Shown: piece by piece, positions 44,738-52,113 of the stretch | How the letters are laid out: each line of letters opens with the position of its first letter | Position numbering within the stretch: the first letter of the stretch is position 1 | Assembly: GCA_944381375.1 (NCBI GenBank) | Contig: CALWKX010000014.1 | Coordinates: 62,001 to 126,000 of the forward strand | Reading direction: 5' to 3' | Length of the DNA stretch: 64,000 nt | Source of the DNA: an uncultured Lachnospiraceae bacterium | Lineage (GTDB): Bacteria; Bacillota; Clostridia; Eubacteriales; Anaerofustaceae | Program-made: the position numbers and the translations under genes | The notes under the pieces: model-generated | Database searches by the model: none | Told to the model about the DNA's origin: nothing | What the model saw: the letters and a program-made list of their open reading frames with translations, nothing else

Positions 44738-45764
44738 AAGATTGCAGAGTGAAATAAATAAAGGCATTATCGGACCTCTTTATTTATTTATTGTGAAAGA
44801 CGAATATATTGCTAAATCATATGCGTCCTTGATCAAAAGCAAAGCCGTAACAGGGGATTTTTATGATATGAATGTTTCTGTGTTTGACGATAAAGAATGT
44901 GATCCGGCACAGATAATGAATGCACTAATGACAATGCCCGTTATGAGTGAACGCAGATGCGTGGAAATTGATTTGGATGTGTTCGGAAAAGATTCTTCTG
45001 TTATAAAACTTTTGTGCGATTATGCTGAAAGCCCGTGCGAAGAAACTGTTTTGATAGTTTTATCTTCTCAAATAAATAATAAATCTTTGATTTATAATGT
45101 TTTTTCTTCGAATGGCAAAATAGTGGAATTCGATAAGCTTAATACATATCAGCTCAAAGACTGGATCAAGGCTGCATTTGAAAAAAGAGGGTTGAGTATC
45201 GAGACTGATGCTTTGGAGTTTATGGTCGCCGTCGCAGAATACAACACGAATGAATCGGAAGTGGACGTAGGTTATTTTGCAAATGAAATTGAAAAAATAT
45301 CTTTGTATGATACATCAATAAAAAAAATTACGGTTGATATACTTAAAAAACTTCAAAGCAAAAATATCAATGACGATATATTCAAGCTGACTGACTTAAT
45401 AGCTAATGCGAATACTGAAAAATCATTAGCCCAGCTTGATAAGCTTCTTGCCAACAACGCTTTGCCGCAGCAGATAATAAGCAGTATAGCTTCATTGATG
45501 AAGCGCATAGCGATTTGCCTGTATTTGACAGAGAATGGCTATTCACAGTCTGCTATATCAAAAAACTACCGTATGCATCCGTATGCTGTGAAAAAAGCCT
45601 GCGAAGCCAAAAATAATTTTTCCGTTAAGGATGCATTATGTGCTATACTTGTGCTTGACGCTGCGGACGTTATGATAAAAAGCGGTGAAATGGACGCGGG
45701 AAGCGCGTTGTTTATTGCTGTAGCTGACATAGCCTCAAAAACATTTTCGTTGTCTGGTGTTTAG
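44727..45764 (+). CDS. holA: DNA polymerase III delta subunit
   Basis: 345 residues from the ATG at 44727, 10 nt after GGAG and overlapping the comEC stop; an ATG at 44718 is too close to that site. The domain pattern of HolA is clear: a P-loop-less AAA-like core with GPLYLFIVKDEYIAKSYAS, MPVMSERRCVEID near residue 75, then a helical C-terminal domain. It loads the sliding clamp. The comEC-holA order is widespread in Firmicutes. Confidence 0.92.
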   Translation: MNFKRLQSEINKGIIGPLYLFIVKDEYIAKSYASLIKSKAVTGDFYDMNVSVFDDKECDPAQIMNALMTMPVMSERRCVEIDLDVFGKDSSVIKLLCDYAESPCEETVLIVLSSQINNKSLIYNVFSSNGKIVEFDKLNTYQLKDWIKAAFEKRGLSIETDALEFMVAVAEYNTNESEVDVGYFANEIEKISLYDTSIKKITVDILKKLQSKNINDDIFKLTDLIANANTEKSLAQLDKLLANNALPQQIISSIASLMKRIAICLYLTENGYSQSAISKNYRMHPYAVKKACEAKNNFSVKDALCAILVLDAADVMIKSGEMDAGSALFIAVADIASKTFSLSGV

Positions 45765-45775
45765 GAGATATTTTG

Positions 45776-46345
45776 GTGGATAATTTTTTTCTTACTACTC
45801 AAAGATGTTTTCTTACTTTTTCAGATAAAAAACTTGCGCCTTTGATACTCAAATTTTGTATCGACAACAAAGATCATCTGAAAATGTGGGAGGATAATAA
45901 CCCCGAAGAATATTATACTTTAAAATATCAAAAAAGTCTGGTGAAGCTTGAGCACAGAGAGCTTAAATGCGGCAAAGCTATGGACTTTTGGATATTGAAA
46001 AAATTCGACCGTATAATTATAGGCAAAGTGGCTGTCTTCGGAATTGTCGGCGGTAATTTGAGCAGTTGCATGATTGGATACAAAATAGATAAAGAGCACG
46101 AGGGCAAAGGCTATATGAGCGAAGCTGTGGGCAAAGTAGTCGATTTTTTGTTTGAGGAGCTGAATATGCACAGGATAGAGATTAATATTCTTCCTGAAAA
46201 TATTCGCTCAAGAAAGCTTGCGGAAAGACTCGGTTTTACCATAGAATGTCTCAGCCCGAGATTTATGAGAGTGCGTGGTAAATGGTCTGATCATTACAGA
46301 TATGTAAAAATCAACGATAATTACAAGGAGTTTGATTTATGCTGA
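45776..46345 (+). CDS. GNAT family N-acetyltransferase (RimJ/RimL-like)
   Basis: 189 residues from a GTG at 45776, 8 nt after AGGAG (a TTG at 45773 is an alternative). The acetyl-CoA-binding region reads HEGKGYMSEAVGKVVDFLF, followed by HRIEINILPENIRSRKLAERL (split here for length at ILPEN/IRSRK) and GF, the RimJ/RimL pattern. The substrate could be a ribosomal protein N-terminus, an amino acid or an antibiotic. It overlaps the PHP gene by 7 nt. Confidence 0.88.
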   Translation: MDNFFLTTQRCFLTFSDKKLAPLILKFCIDNKDHLKMWEDNNPEEYYTLKYQKSLVKLEHRELKCGKAMDFWILKKFDRIIIGKVAVFGIVGGNLSSCMIGYKIDKEHEGKGYMSEAVGKVVDFLFEELNMHRIEINILPENIRSRKLAERLGFTIECLSPRFMRVRGKWSDHYRYVKINDNYKEFDLC

Positions 46346-47190
46346 AATTTTCTTTTCATAATCATACTTATTATTCTGATGGAGAAAATTCTCCAGAGGA
46401 GATGATTGCGGCTGCCGGCAAAGCCGGTTATACGCATTATGCTTTTACAGATCATATTTACAGCGAAGTATTTGAAGATTGGACAATGGATTATCGAAAA
46501 TACGACGAATATGTGCAGCGAATCGAAAAAATAAAAAAAGACTGTGAAGGCGCAATAAAAATATATACAGGTATAGAAGCTGATTGGTACAAAAACCATG
46601 CTACTCATTTTTCGCGTTTTGAGCAATTGAGACCAAAGCTTGATTTTGTTGTCGGCGCGGTTCATGTATTAATGCCCTGCAATGATATATATTTGATAGA
46701 TGGCAGCGCGGCGGAATATGAATTATGCTTGCATAACGGCTATGCAGGAGACGCAGATGCAATGGCGGCGGATTATTATGAAACGTATTTGCAGATGATT
46801 GAAGGATTGAAGCCTGACTTACTTGCGCATGTTGATATAATGCGCAAAAATAATTTAGACGGCGTGTATTATGATAATAATGCACCGTTTATCAGACAAT
46901 ACCGTAAACAAATAGCCGAAGCAATAAAAGCTTATGATTTAGTGACGGAAATAAACGGAGGAGGCAATTACCGTTATAAAAATGATGTTTGGTATCCCTC
47001 CGATGCAATGTTTGAGGAATTGTTAAAATGCGAGGTTAAAATGACTGTAGGTCTTGATGCACACAGCGTCGATATGCTTACGTCTTATTATGATGCTTCG
47101 CTGCTAAAGCTCGCCAAAGCAGGATTTAAGGTAATATATTATTACGAAGACGGAGAATGGCTGCCAATTAAACTGAACGAGCTTATATAG
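46339..47190 (+). CDS. PHP-domain phosphatase (histidinol-phosphatase HisK type)
   Basis: 283 residues. Metal-binding motifs run in order: FHNHTYYSDGENS, TDHIYSE, TGIEADWY, GAVHVL, LLAHVDIMRKN, EINGGGNYR and GLDAHS. This is the full PHP set, best matching histidinol-phosphatases of the HisK/HisJ type. No other his gene is nearby, so a different phosphomonoester is possible. RBS AAGGAG. Confidence 0.85.
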   Translation: MLKFSFHNHTYYSDGENSPEEMIAAAGKAGYTHYAFTDHIYSEVFEDWTMDYRKYDEYVQRIEKIKKDCEGAIKIYTGIEADWYKNHATHFSRFEQLRPKLDFVVGAVHVLMPCNDIYLIDGSAAEYELCLHNGYAGDADAMAADYYETYLQMIEGLKPDLLAHVDIMRKNNLDGVYYDNNAPFIRQYRKQIAEAIKAYDLVTEINGGGNYRYKNDVWYPSDAMFEELLKCEVKMTVGLDAHSVDMLTSYYDASLLKLAKAGFKVIYYYEDGEWLPIKLNELI

Positions 47191-47191
47191 A

Positions 47192-47569
47192 TTAAAATAT
47201 ATTCCAAAACAGTATTTTTTCTCTGTCAAGCATTTGGTTTATAGCATACACGGTCGAGCTTAGATTTACTTTCGAAGTCGCTATGTCGTCATTTTCCGCG
47301 TATGCTATACTTATATTCATTAATGAGATAATAGAATATGTTTCAGTATGATTTATTATTATATCCCATGCAAAAGCGTGTCTTTCTATTTTTTCTTCAA
47401 GTAAATACAAACGGCGGAGATATTCTTCTTTATTTATGTTTTCTTCGTAGTAAAGCGCTTCGCATTCCATTTTTATGTCAGTTGCGCTATTGAAAGCGAT
47501 TATTTGAAAGATTATGCTTATTAGTGTTATCCCCAAAAATGTGAAGCAGGCCCATTTTAATTGCTTCAC
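47192..47569 (-). CDS. DUF4363 family protein
   Basis: 125 residues from a GTG at 47569 that lies 2 nt beyond the YetF stop. One N-terminal membrane helix (about 6-26) is followed by a helical, acidic extracytoplasmic part (EEYLRRLYLLEEKIERHAF). DUF4363 proteins typically accompany YetF/DUF421 proteins in Clostridia, and the pair is translationally coupled here. Function unknown. Confidence 0.8.
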   Translation of the reverse strand: MKQLKWACFTFLGITLISIIFQIIAFNSATDIKMECEALYYEENINKEEYLRRLYLLEEKIERHAFAWDIIINHTETYSIISLMNISIAYAENDDIATSKVNLSSTVYAINQMLDREKILFWNIF

Positions 47570-47571
47570 CT

Positions 47572-48204
47572 TTATTTCTCCTTGTCTGCGGCAATAACTT
47601 TCAGTTTGTTTTCAAACATATATGCCCAGTATATACTCTTGATATTACTGTGTCCGCTTTCATTCAGCATTTCCTTGAGTTCGCACCTGCTCAAATTTAC
47701 CCACGGAAGATGATTTTCTATTATTTGACCATTTTCCACAAGGCTTATGATTATCCCGTCATCTTCCTTGTTTATAATACTTATATCACCGTTCATTTCC
47801 ATGACAGCATAATCAATTTTTTCTATATCAGTAGCGTTGCAGTTTCTTAAAATTTTATTTATATCATCTACGGAAAGGAGCATTTCTTTAGTTTTGTTTT
47901 GATCGATTTTTCCGTTTTTTATAATGACGACAGGATTGCCTGAAATTATTCTGCGAAAATTCCTGTGTCTTAATGATATATATGAAATTGTAACCTGCAT
48001 GAAAGCCAGCATTATTATTGGTATAATTCCTCCCAGCAGCGGCAGGTTTACATCTTGCAAAGGCTGTGCCGCAAGATCTGCGATTAAGATAGATACGACA
48101 AGTTCAAACGGCTGCAGTTCACTCATTTGCCGTTTTCCCATCATGCGAACAACGCTGAGCACAATAAGGTACATTAGTATCACTCGTATAAATAAAATTA
48201 TCAT
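47572..48204 (-). CDS. YetF/DUF421 family membrane protein
   Basis: 210 residues. Three N-terminal membrane segments precede the conserved MGKRQMSELQPFELVVSILI (near residue 23) and ADLAAQPLQD, the YetF/YdfS signature. The rest is a soluble domain with RIISGNPVVIIKNGKID and a basic C-terminus. In Bacillus, YetF and paralogues act in the envelope and in sporulation. It is followed by the DUF4363 gene. Confidence 0.88.
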   Translation of the reverse strand: MIILFIRVILMYLIVLSVVRMMGKRQMSELQPFELVVSILIADLAAQPLQDVNLPLLGGIIPIIMLAFMQVTISYISLRHRNFRRIISGNPVVIIKNGKIDQNKTKEMLLSVDDINKILRNCNATDIEKIDYAVMEMNGDISIINKEDDGIIISLVENGQIIENHLPWVNLSRCELKEMLNESGHSNIKSIYWAYMFENKLKVIAADKEK

Positions 48205-48287
48205 TTAAATATTCTCCGTGTTATAATAAATATTATTAACTCAAAAATAATAAAAATACGCATATGTAAACGAAAGTATTTTATGCT

Positions 48288-50180
48288 ATGAATATTGTAA
48301 AGCTTATAAACGTTGCGGCAAACAAAGTCAATGGCGGACAAGATACGCTCACAGGCGTGAAAATAGCATTGCTTAAATATTTCCACGATAATCCGTGTTA
48401 TTTTGACGTCGAAAAATATTTAAAAGATATCTTTGACAGTTTTACCGTCAATACGATTATTTCTTTATGGAATCGTGAACAAGTCAAACTTTATGACGAG
48501 GCGGAATATTCACTCAGCGCAAGTGAAAGGACGATGGTACGGGAAGTTATATTTCGTGATGATTTCATTTTAAGCAATGCAGATTCTAAAATCATAGGCA
48601 TTATATACGAAGCAGGACTGACGCTGAGCGATAAGAAAAAAACAGGAACAGTATATACTCCCGAAGATATTTCTGAATATATGACGGATATAGTTCGTGA
48701 AAAAATCACTCCGTCTTCAAAACTTATAGATCCTGCATGCGGATGCGGTGTGTTTTTATCCGGTTTTTACGATGCTTTAATGAATCATTATTGCTATGAA
48801 AAAAATGAAGAAAGCATAAGCCGTGCACACAAAAAAATACTTACAGATAATATTTACGGCTGTGATATTTCCTGTGAATCCTGCGTTGTTGCCAAAATTG
48901 TTTTGGCGCTTAAATTTAAAGAATGTTTTATCTCTCAAAATATATATACGTGCGATAGTTTGATTTCTCTGCCGAAGCATTTGAAAAAAGCAAGCTTTGA
49001 TTATGTTGTCACGAATCCTCCTTATGTGGGTCACAAGAGCATAGATAAATCATATAAAAGAATACTGAGAATGTTTTATGCGGATGTATATTATGATAAG
49101 GCCGATTTATCATATTGCTTTTTTAAGCTTGGCTGTGAACTTCTTAAAAAAAAGGGTTATTTAATCTTTGTGACGAGCCGCTATTTTGCTCAGAGTCACT
49201 ATGCTGTAATGCTTAGACGCTATTTGCTTAAGAATTTTAAATTCATAAAAATCGTTGATTTTTATGGGCTGAGGCCTTTTAAAGGCGTAGGAATTGATCC
49301 GATGATATTGTATTTACAGAAGGGACAAAGAAAAAACGGGCGATTCAGGGTTATAAAACCTTCCGGAGTGACAAAACAGTTTAATATAAAAAACGAAAAA
49401 AATGCCGAACGTTTCTATATGCCGCAGAGAATACTTTCTGAAAACGGTTTCAGTTTTATAAATGAAAAACAAAGAGCAATCACAGAAATTATCGAGGACA
49501 AATGCACTTATTTGTTAGATGACATTGCGGAAACATTTCAAGGTATTATAAGCGGGGAGGACAGGGCTTTTATTATAAACAGCGACGGCTGCCGGTATGA
49601 TGATTGTATAAAAGAATGCGGAGTGAAATGGATTAAAAGCACTGATATAAATGATGATTCAATCAAGTCTTCCAATATGTACTTGCTTTATACTAATAAA
49701 AGGGCTGAACAGGAAATAGAAAGCACATTAAAAAAACTTTTTCCGCACAAGGAAACATTATCTAAAAGGCGCGAATGTAAAATAGGCGTTCGTAAATGGT
49801 ATGAGCTGCAGTGGCCGCGCAGCAGAAGTTTATTTGAAAATATTAAAATAGTTTTTCCTTATAAATGCGATAAAAATAAATTTATCGTAGATACACAAAG
49901 CCATTATTTCAGCGCTGATATATATGGAATAACTATAAAAAAAGAATATTTAAACGAAATAAGATATGAAAAACTTGCTTTGTATCTAAACAGTCCTGTA
50001 TGTGATTTCTACTTCAAAACCTATGCGAAAAAATTAGGCAATAAACTTTATGAATATTATCCGAATACCGTAAAAAAAATCGTTCTTCCTCCGCTTGAGA
50101 TTATAGATGAATTCGAAAATTACGACGATATATTCGAATACTTTAATCTTAAGCAAGCTGATATAAGAAGAAAAAAATGA
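48288..50180 (+). CDS. CamA-like orphan N6-adenine DNA methyltransferase
   Basis: 630 residues. Motif I is DPACGCGVFL near residue 148 and motif IV is NPPYVGHKS near residue 243, an amino-methyltransferase of the Eco57I/TaqI type. The C-terminal target-recognition half contains FQGIISGEDRAFII, RRECKIGVRKWYELQWPR and FPYKCDKNKF. These blocks closely resemble Clostridioides difficile CamA, which methylates CAAAAA and affects sporulation. About 80 extra residues precede the part that aligns with CamA (compare GTVYTPEDISEYM near 122). There is no adjacent restriction endonuclease. The target site here is not known. Confidence 0.85.
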   Translation: MNIVKLINVAANKVNGGQDTLTGVKIALLKYFHDNPCYFDVEKYLKDIFDSFTVNTIISLWNREQVKLYDEAEYSLSASERTMVREVIFRDDFILSNADSKIIGIIYEAGLTLSDKKKTGTVYTPEDISEYMTDIVREKITPSSKLIDPACGCGVFLSGFYDALMNHYCYEKNEESISRAHKKILTDNIYGCDISCESCVVAKIVLALKFKECFISQNIYTCDSLISLPKHLKKASFDYVVTNPPYVGHKSIDKSYKRILRMFYADVYYDKADLSYCFFKLGCELLKKKGYLIFVTSRYFAQSHYAVMLRRYLLKNFKFIKIVDFYGLRPFKGVGIDPMILYLQKGQRKNGRFRVIKPSGVTKQFNIKNEKNAERFYMPQRILSENGFSFINEKQRAITEIIEDKCTYLLDDIAETFQGIISGEDRAFIINSDGCRYDDCIKECGVKWIKSTDINDDSIKSSNMYLLYTNKRAEQEIESTLKKLFPHKETLSKRRECKIGVRKWYELQWPRSRSLFENIKIVFPYKCDKNKFIVDTQSHYFSADIYGITIKKEYLNEIRYEKLALYLNSPVCDFYFKTYAKKLGNKLYEYYPNTVKKIVLPPLEIIDEFENYDDIFEYFNLKQADIRRKK

Positions 50181-50198
50181 ATAAATCGCAGAAATAAA

Positions 50199-50240
50199 AA
50201 CGCACATCTTAATGAGTTTTTCTTTAATAAAATGTGCGTT
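50199..50240 (-). terminator. Terminator of the E2-like gene
   Basis: AACGCACAT (50199-50207) pairs with ATGTGCGTT (50232-50240). On the minus strand the stem is followed by TTTTATTT. Confidence 0.6.
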
Positions 50241-50251
50241 GAATCAGTTTG

Positions 50252-51085
50252 TTATTCTATATCCATTATTCTTTTTTCAAGCTTTTCTTCAAGCTTTTCC
50301 GGATTCAGTATGAAGCTTTCAAATAATCTGAGTGTATTGGACAGATAAAATCCATCGCATATGCGCTCATCAATTGTATAACCTACAAAATATGTGTTTT
50401 TGCTGCTGTCTTCAGGATCTTTGTGTGTGCGGCCCATAGACAAAAATGTGCTAGCCGTTCCAAAATCATATAGATGGTGATACAGATAATCAAGCTTGAT
50501 TGAGCGCATATTTGTAAGAAATGCGCTTACATGAAAAGGACTTGCCTCCAATATTGCTTTAGGGGCGATTGAATGTTTGTCCATCCACTTTACAATTCCA
50601 ACTACAAATTTTATAATGCAATTAGGTAGATTCATGAATCTTTCTGCGAGTTTATCAGTTGAATTGGATTGGGTTTCCTTCATATTTTCACGTATTGCAT
50701 TAGTTATTTTTTCAGTTACCTGCTGAAGATTTTCCGTTCCTTCAAATTTCAGTTTAACCGTTGTTTCCGGCGACGTATCTTTCAAGCTTTTCTTCACAAC
50801 GAAAGCTATTAAAATGTCGTGGCGCGCAAAAATACGGCCGTTAATTATAAACCTGTTTAATGCAGGTCTTAATGCAATTGTCCTGACTATTGCGCATATG
50901 ATAATTGACATAAGCGAGATATCAGGCATTTTTTCACGGTTGCGTTTCATATACTCATCCGTTATTTTGCTTTCAAAACATTGCCTGTAAAAAACCTGAG
51001 CGCCTGTTCTTTTATTCATAATATGCGGTATTAATTTAAAAAAAGGATCAAGCCCTTTTATTTGTCTTCCGTCTTTTCTTTTCAT
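50252..51085 (-). CDS. Stand-alone 2-oxoacid dehydrogenase E2-like acyltransferase-fold protein
   Basis: 277 residues corresponding only to the catalytic (chloramphenicol-acetyltransferase-like) domain of E2. There is no lipoyl or peripheral-subunit-binding domain. The active-site block HRxxDG of E2 reads DERICDG here (near residue 244), so the catalytic His is replaced by Glu. The central part (ISLMSIIICAIVRTIALRPA, YDFGTASTFLSMG) fits the fold. It may be a trimeric protein with another reaction, or non-catalytic. No E1, E3 or lipoate gene is nearby. It is monocistronic and diverges from the T-box operon. Confidence 0.7.
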   Translation of the reverse strand: MKRKDGRQIKGLDPFFKLIPHIMNKRTGAQVFYRQCFESKITDEYMKRNREKMPDISLMSIIICAIVRTIALRPALNRFIINGRIFARHDILIAFVVKKSLKDTSPETTVKLKFEGTENLQQVTEKITNAIRENMKETQSNSTDKLAERFMNLPNCIIKFVVGIVKWMDKHSIAPKAILEASPFHVSAFLTNMRSIKLDYLYHHLYDFGTASTFLSMGRTHKDPEDSSKNTYFVGYTIDERICDGFYLSNTLRLFESFILNPEKLEEKLEKRIMDIE

Positions 51086-51194
51086 TTATGATTACCCTTG
51101 AATATCTAATAAAAGTATAACTGCTTTAAAGTTTTTGTCAATTGAAATTTTGTCCATTAAGATTAAAGCTTGCTTAAAATTTGTAAAATTTGTA

Positions 51195-51223
51195 TTGACA
51201 AGAGCAGCATGAGCGTTTATTAT
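51195..51223 (+). promoter_or_regulatory. Promoter of the T-box operon
   Basis: TTGACA (51195-51200), a 17-nt spacer and TATTAT (51218-51223). Transcription would start near 51230, just before Stem I. Confidence 0.65.
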
Positions 51224-51240
51224 ATAACAAAATGGCAAAT

Positions 51241-51493
51241 GCGTTGATGAGGATAAAAAACTTACGCTTACTTTATTAAGAGAGCCGCTGGACGGTGAAA
51301 AGCGGTATAAAGCGCGTATTGTAAATCCCCTCTGAGCAGCCTGCTGAAAGCGTTTGCGAGTAAGCTGAGCCGGTTCCTCTCCGTTATGAGAAGGCCGTAT
51401 TGTTGGATACGGATAGAGCGGGCCGTTTATTATAACGGCAAATTGAGTGGTACCGCGGCGTATGCCGTCTCATTGAAGTGAGGCGGTTTTTTT
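51241..51493 (+). promoter_or_regulatory. T-box leader, probably isoleucine-responsive
   Basis: The canonical T-box AGTGGTACCGCGG lies at 51446-51458, followed by the terminator CCGTCTCA/TGAGGCGG (51465-51486) and a T-run. Upstream, Stem I can be drawn from GAGG (51249-51252) with CCTC, then TACGC/GCGTA and CTTTAT/ATAAAG. The distal part has AGAGAGCCGCTGG and GGTGAAAAGCGG, resembling the Stem I terminal loops. In the specifier loop the codon placed one nucleotide above the lower helix is ATC (Ile); GTA (Val) is the alternative. TGGT implies a tRNA with A73, consistent with Ile or Val and excluding Cys. The rest of the 430-nt gap upstream of the XRE-cupin gene holds only the promoter and A/T-rich sequence. 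Confidence 0.88.
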
Positions 51494-51515
51494 ATTTTTA
51501 TAAGGAGAAATTGTT

Positions 51516-52097
51516 ATGGAGTATAGTATTGAACAAGTTGCACAACGAATTAAAGGCATGAGAGATATTCTTAATATAAGCGTGGAAGAAATGGCCGAAT
51601 GTACTGGCCTTAGCGTTGAGGAATACATTGATTGTGAAAACGGCAAAAACGATTACAGTTTTACGTTTTTGTATAAGTGCGCTGAAAGGTTTGGTATTGA
51701 TCTTGCAGAGCTTCTCACAGGAGAGATGCCGAAGCTAAGTCACTATACTATAGTCAGAAAAGGACACGGACTTCCCGTAAAAAGAAGAAGCGGACTTGTA
51801 TATAATCACTTGGCGTATTTATTCAAAGACAAAATAGCTGAACCTTTTCTTGTCCGCTGTGAGTATCATGAGAGCGAGCAGTACAAGGACATTGAAACAA
51901 GCACTCATGAAGGTCAGGAAATGGATTTTATCTTGGAAGGTCAGCTTAAATTTCGTTTTGAAGACCATATAGAAATATTAAATGAAGGCGACTGCGTTTA
52001 TTATGATTCTTCGCATGAGCACGGCATGATAGCAATGGGCGGAGAAAGTTGTGTTTTTATAGCAGTAGTTATGGATGATAAGCGTAAGCAACAATAA
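51516..52097 (+). CDS. XRE-family regulator with cupin domain
   Basis: 193 residues. An N-terminal Cro/CI helix-turn-helix (KGMRDILNISVEEMAECTGL, residues about 12-60) is joined to a C-terminal cupin (about 110-185) with HEGQEMDFILEGQLKF and YYDSSHEHGMIA. Such regulators sense a small metabolite and often precede acyl-CoA synthetase genes. RBS AAGGAG. It is the first gene behind the T-box terminator and lies 16 nt before the synthetase gene. Confidence 0.9.
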   Translation: MEYSIEQVAQRIKGMRDILNISVEEMAECTGLSVEEYIDCENGKNDYSFTFLYKCAERFGIDLAELLTGEMPKLSHYTIVRKGHGLPVKRRSGLVYNHLAYLFKDKIAEPFLVRCEYHESEQYKDIETSTHEGQEMDFILEGQLKFRFEDHIEILNEGDCVYYDSSHEHGMIAMGGESCVFIAVVMDDKRKQQ

Positions 52098-52113
52098 AAA
52101 CGGAGCAGAATCA

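Noticed and set aside
48288-51085. Restriction-modification or defence island around the methyltransferase
   Set aside because: Neighbours are YetF, DUF4363 and an E2-like protein; no endonuclease, helicase or other defence gene is present.
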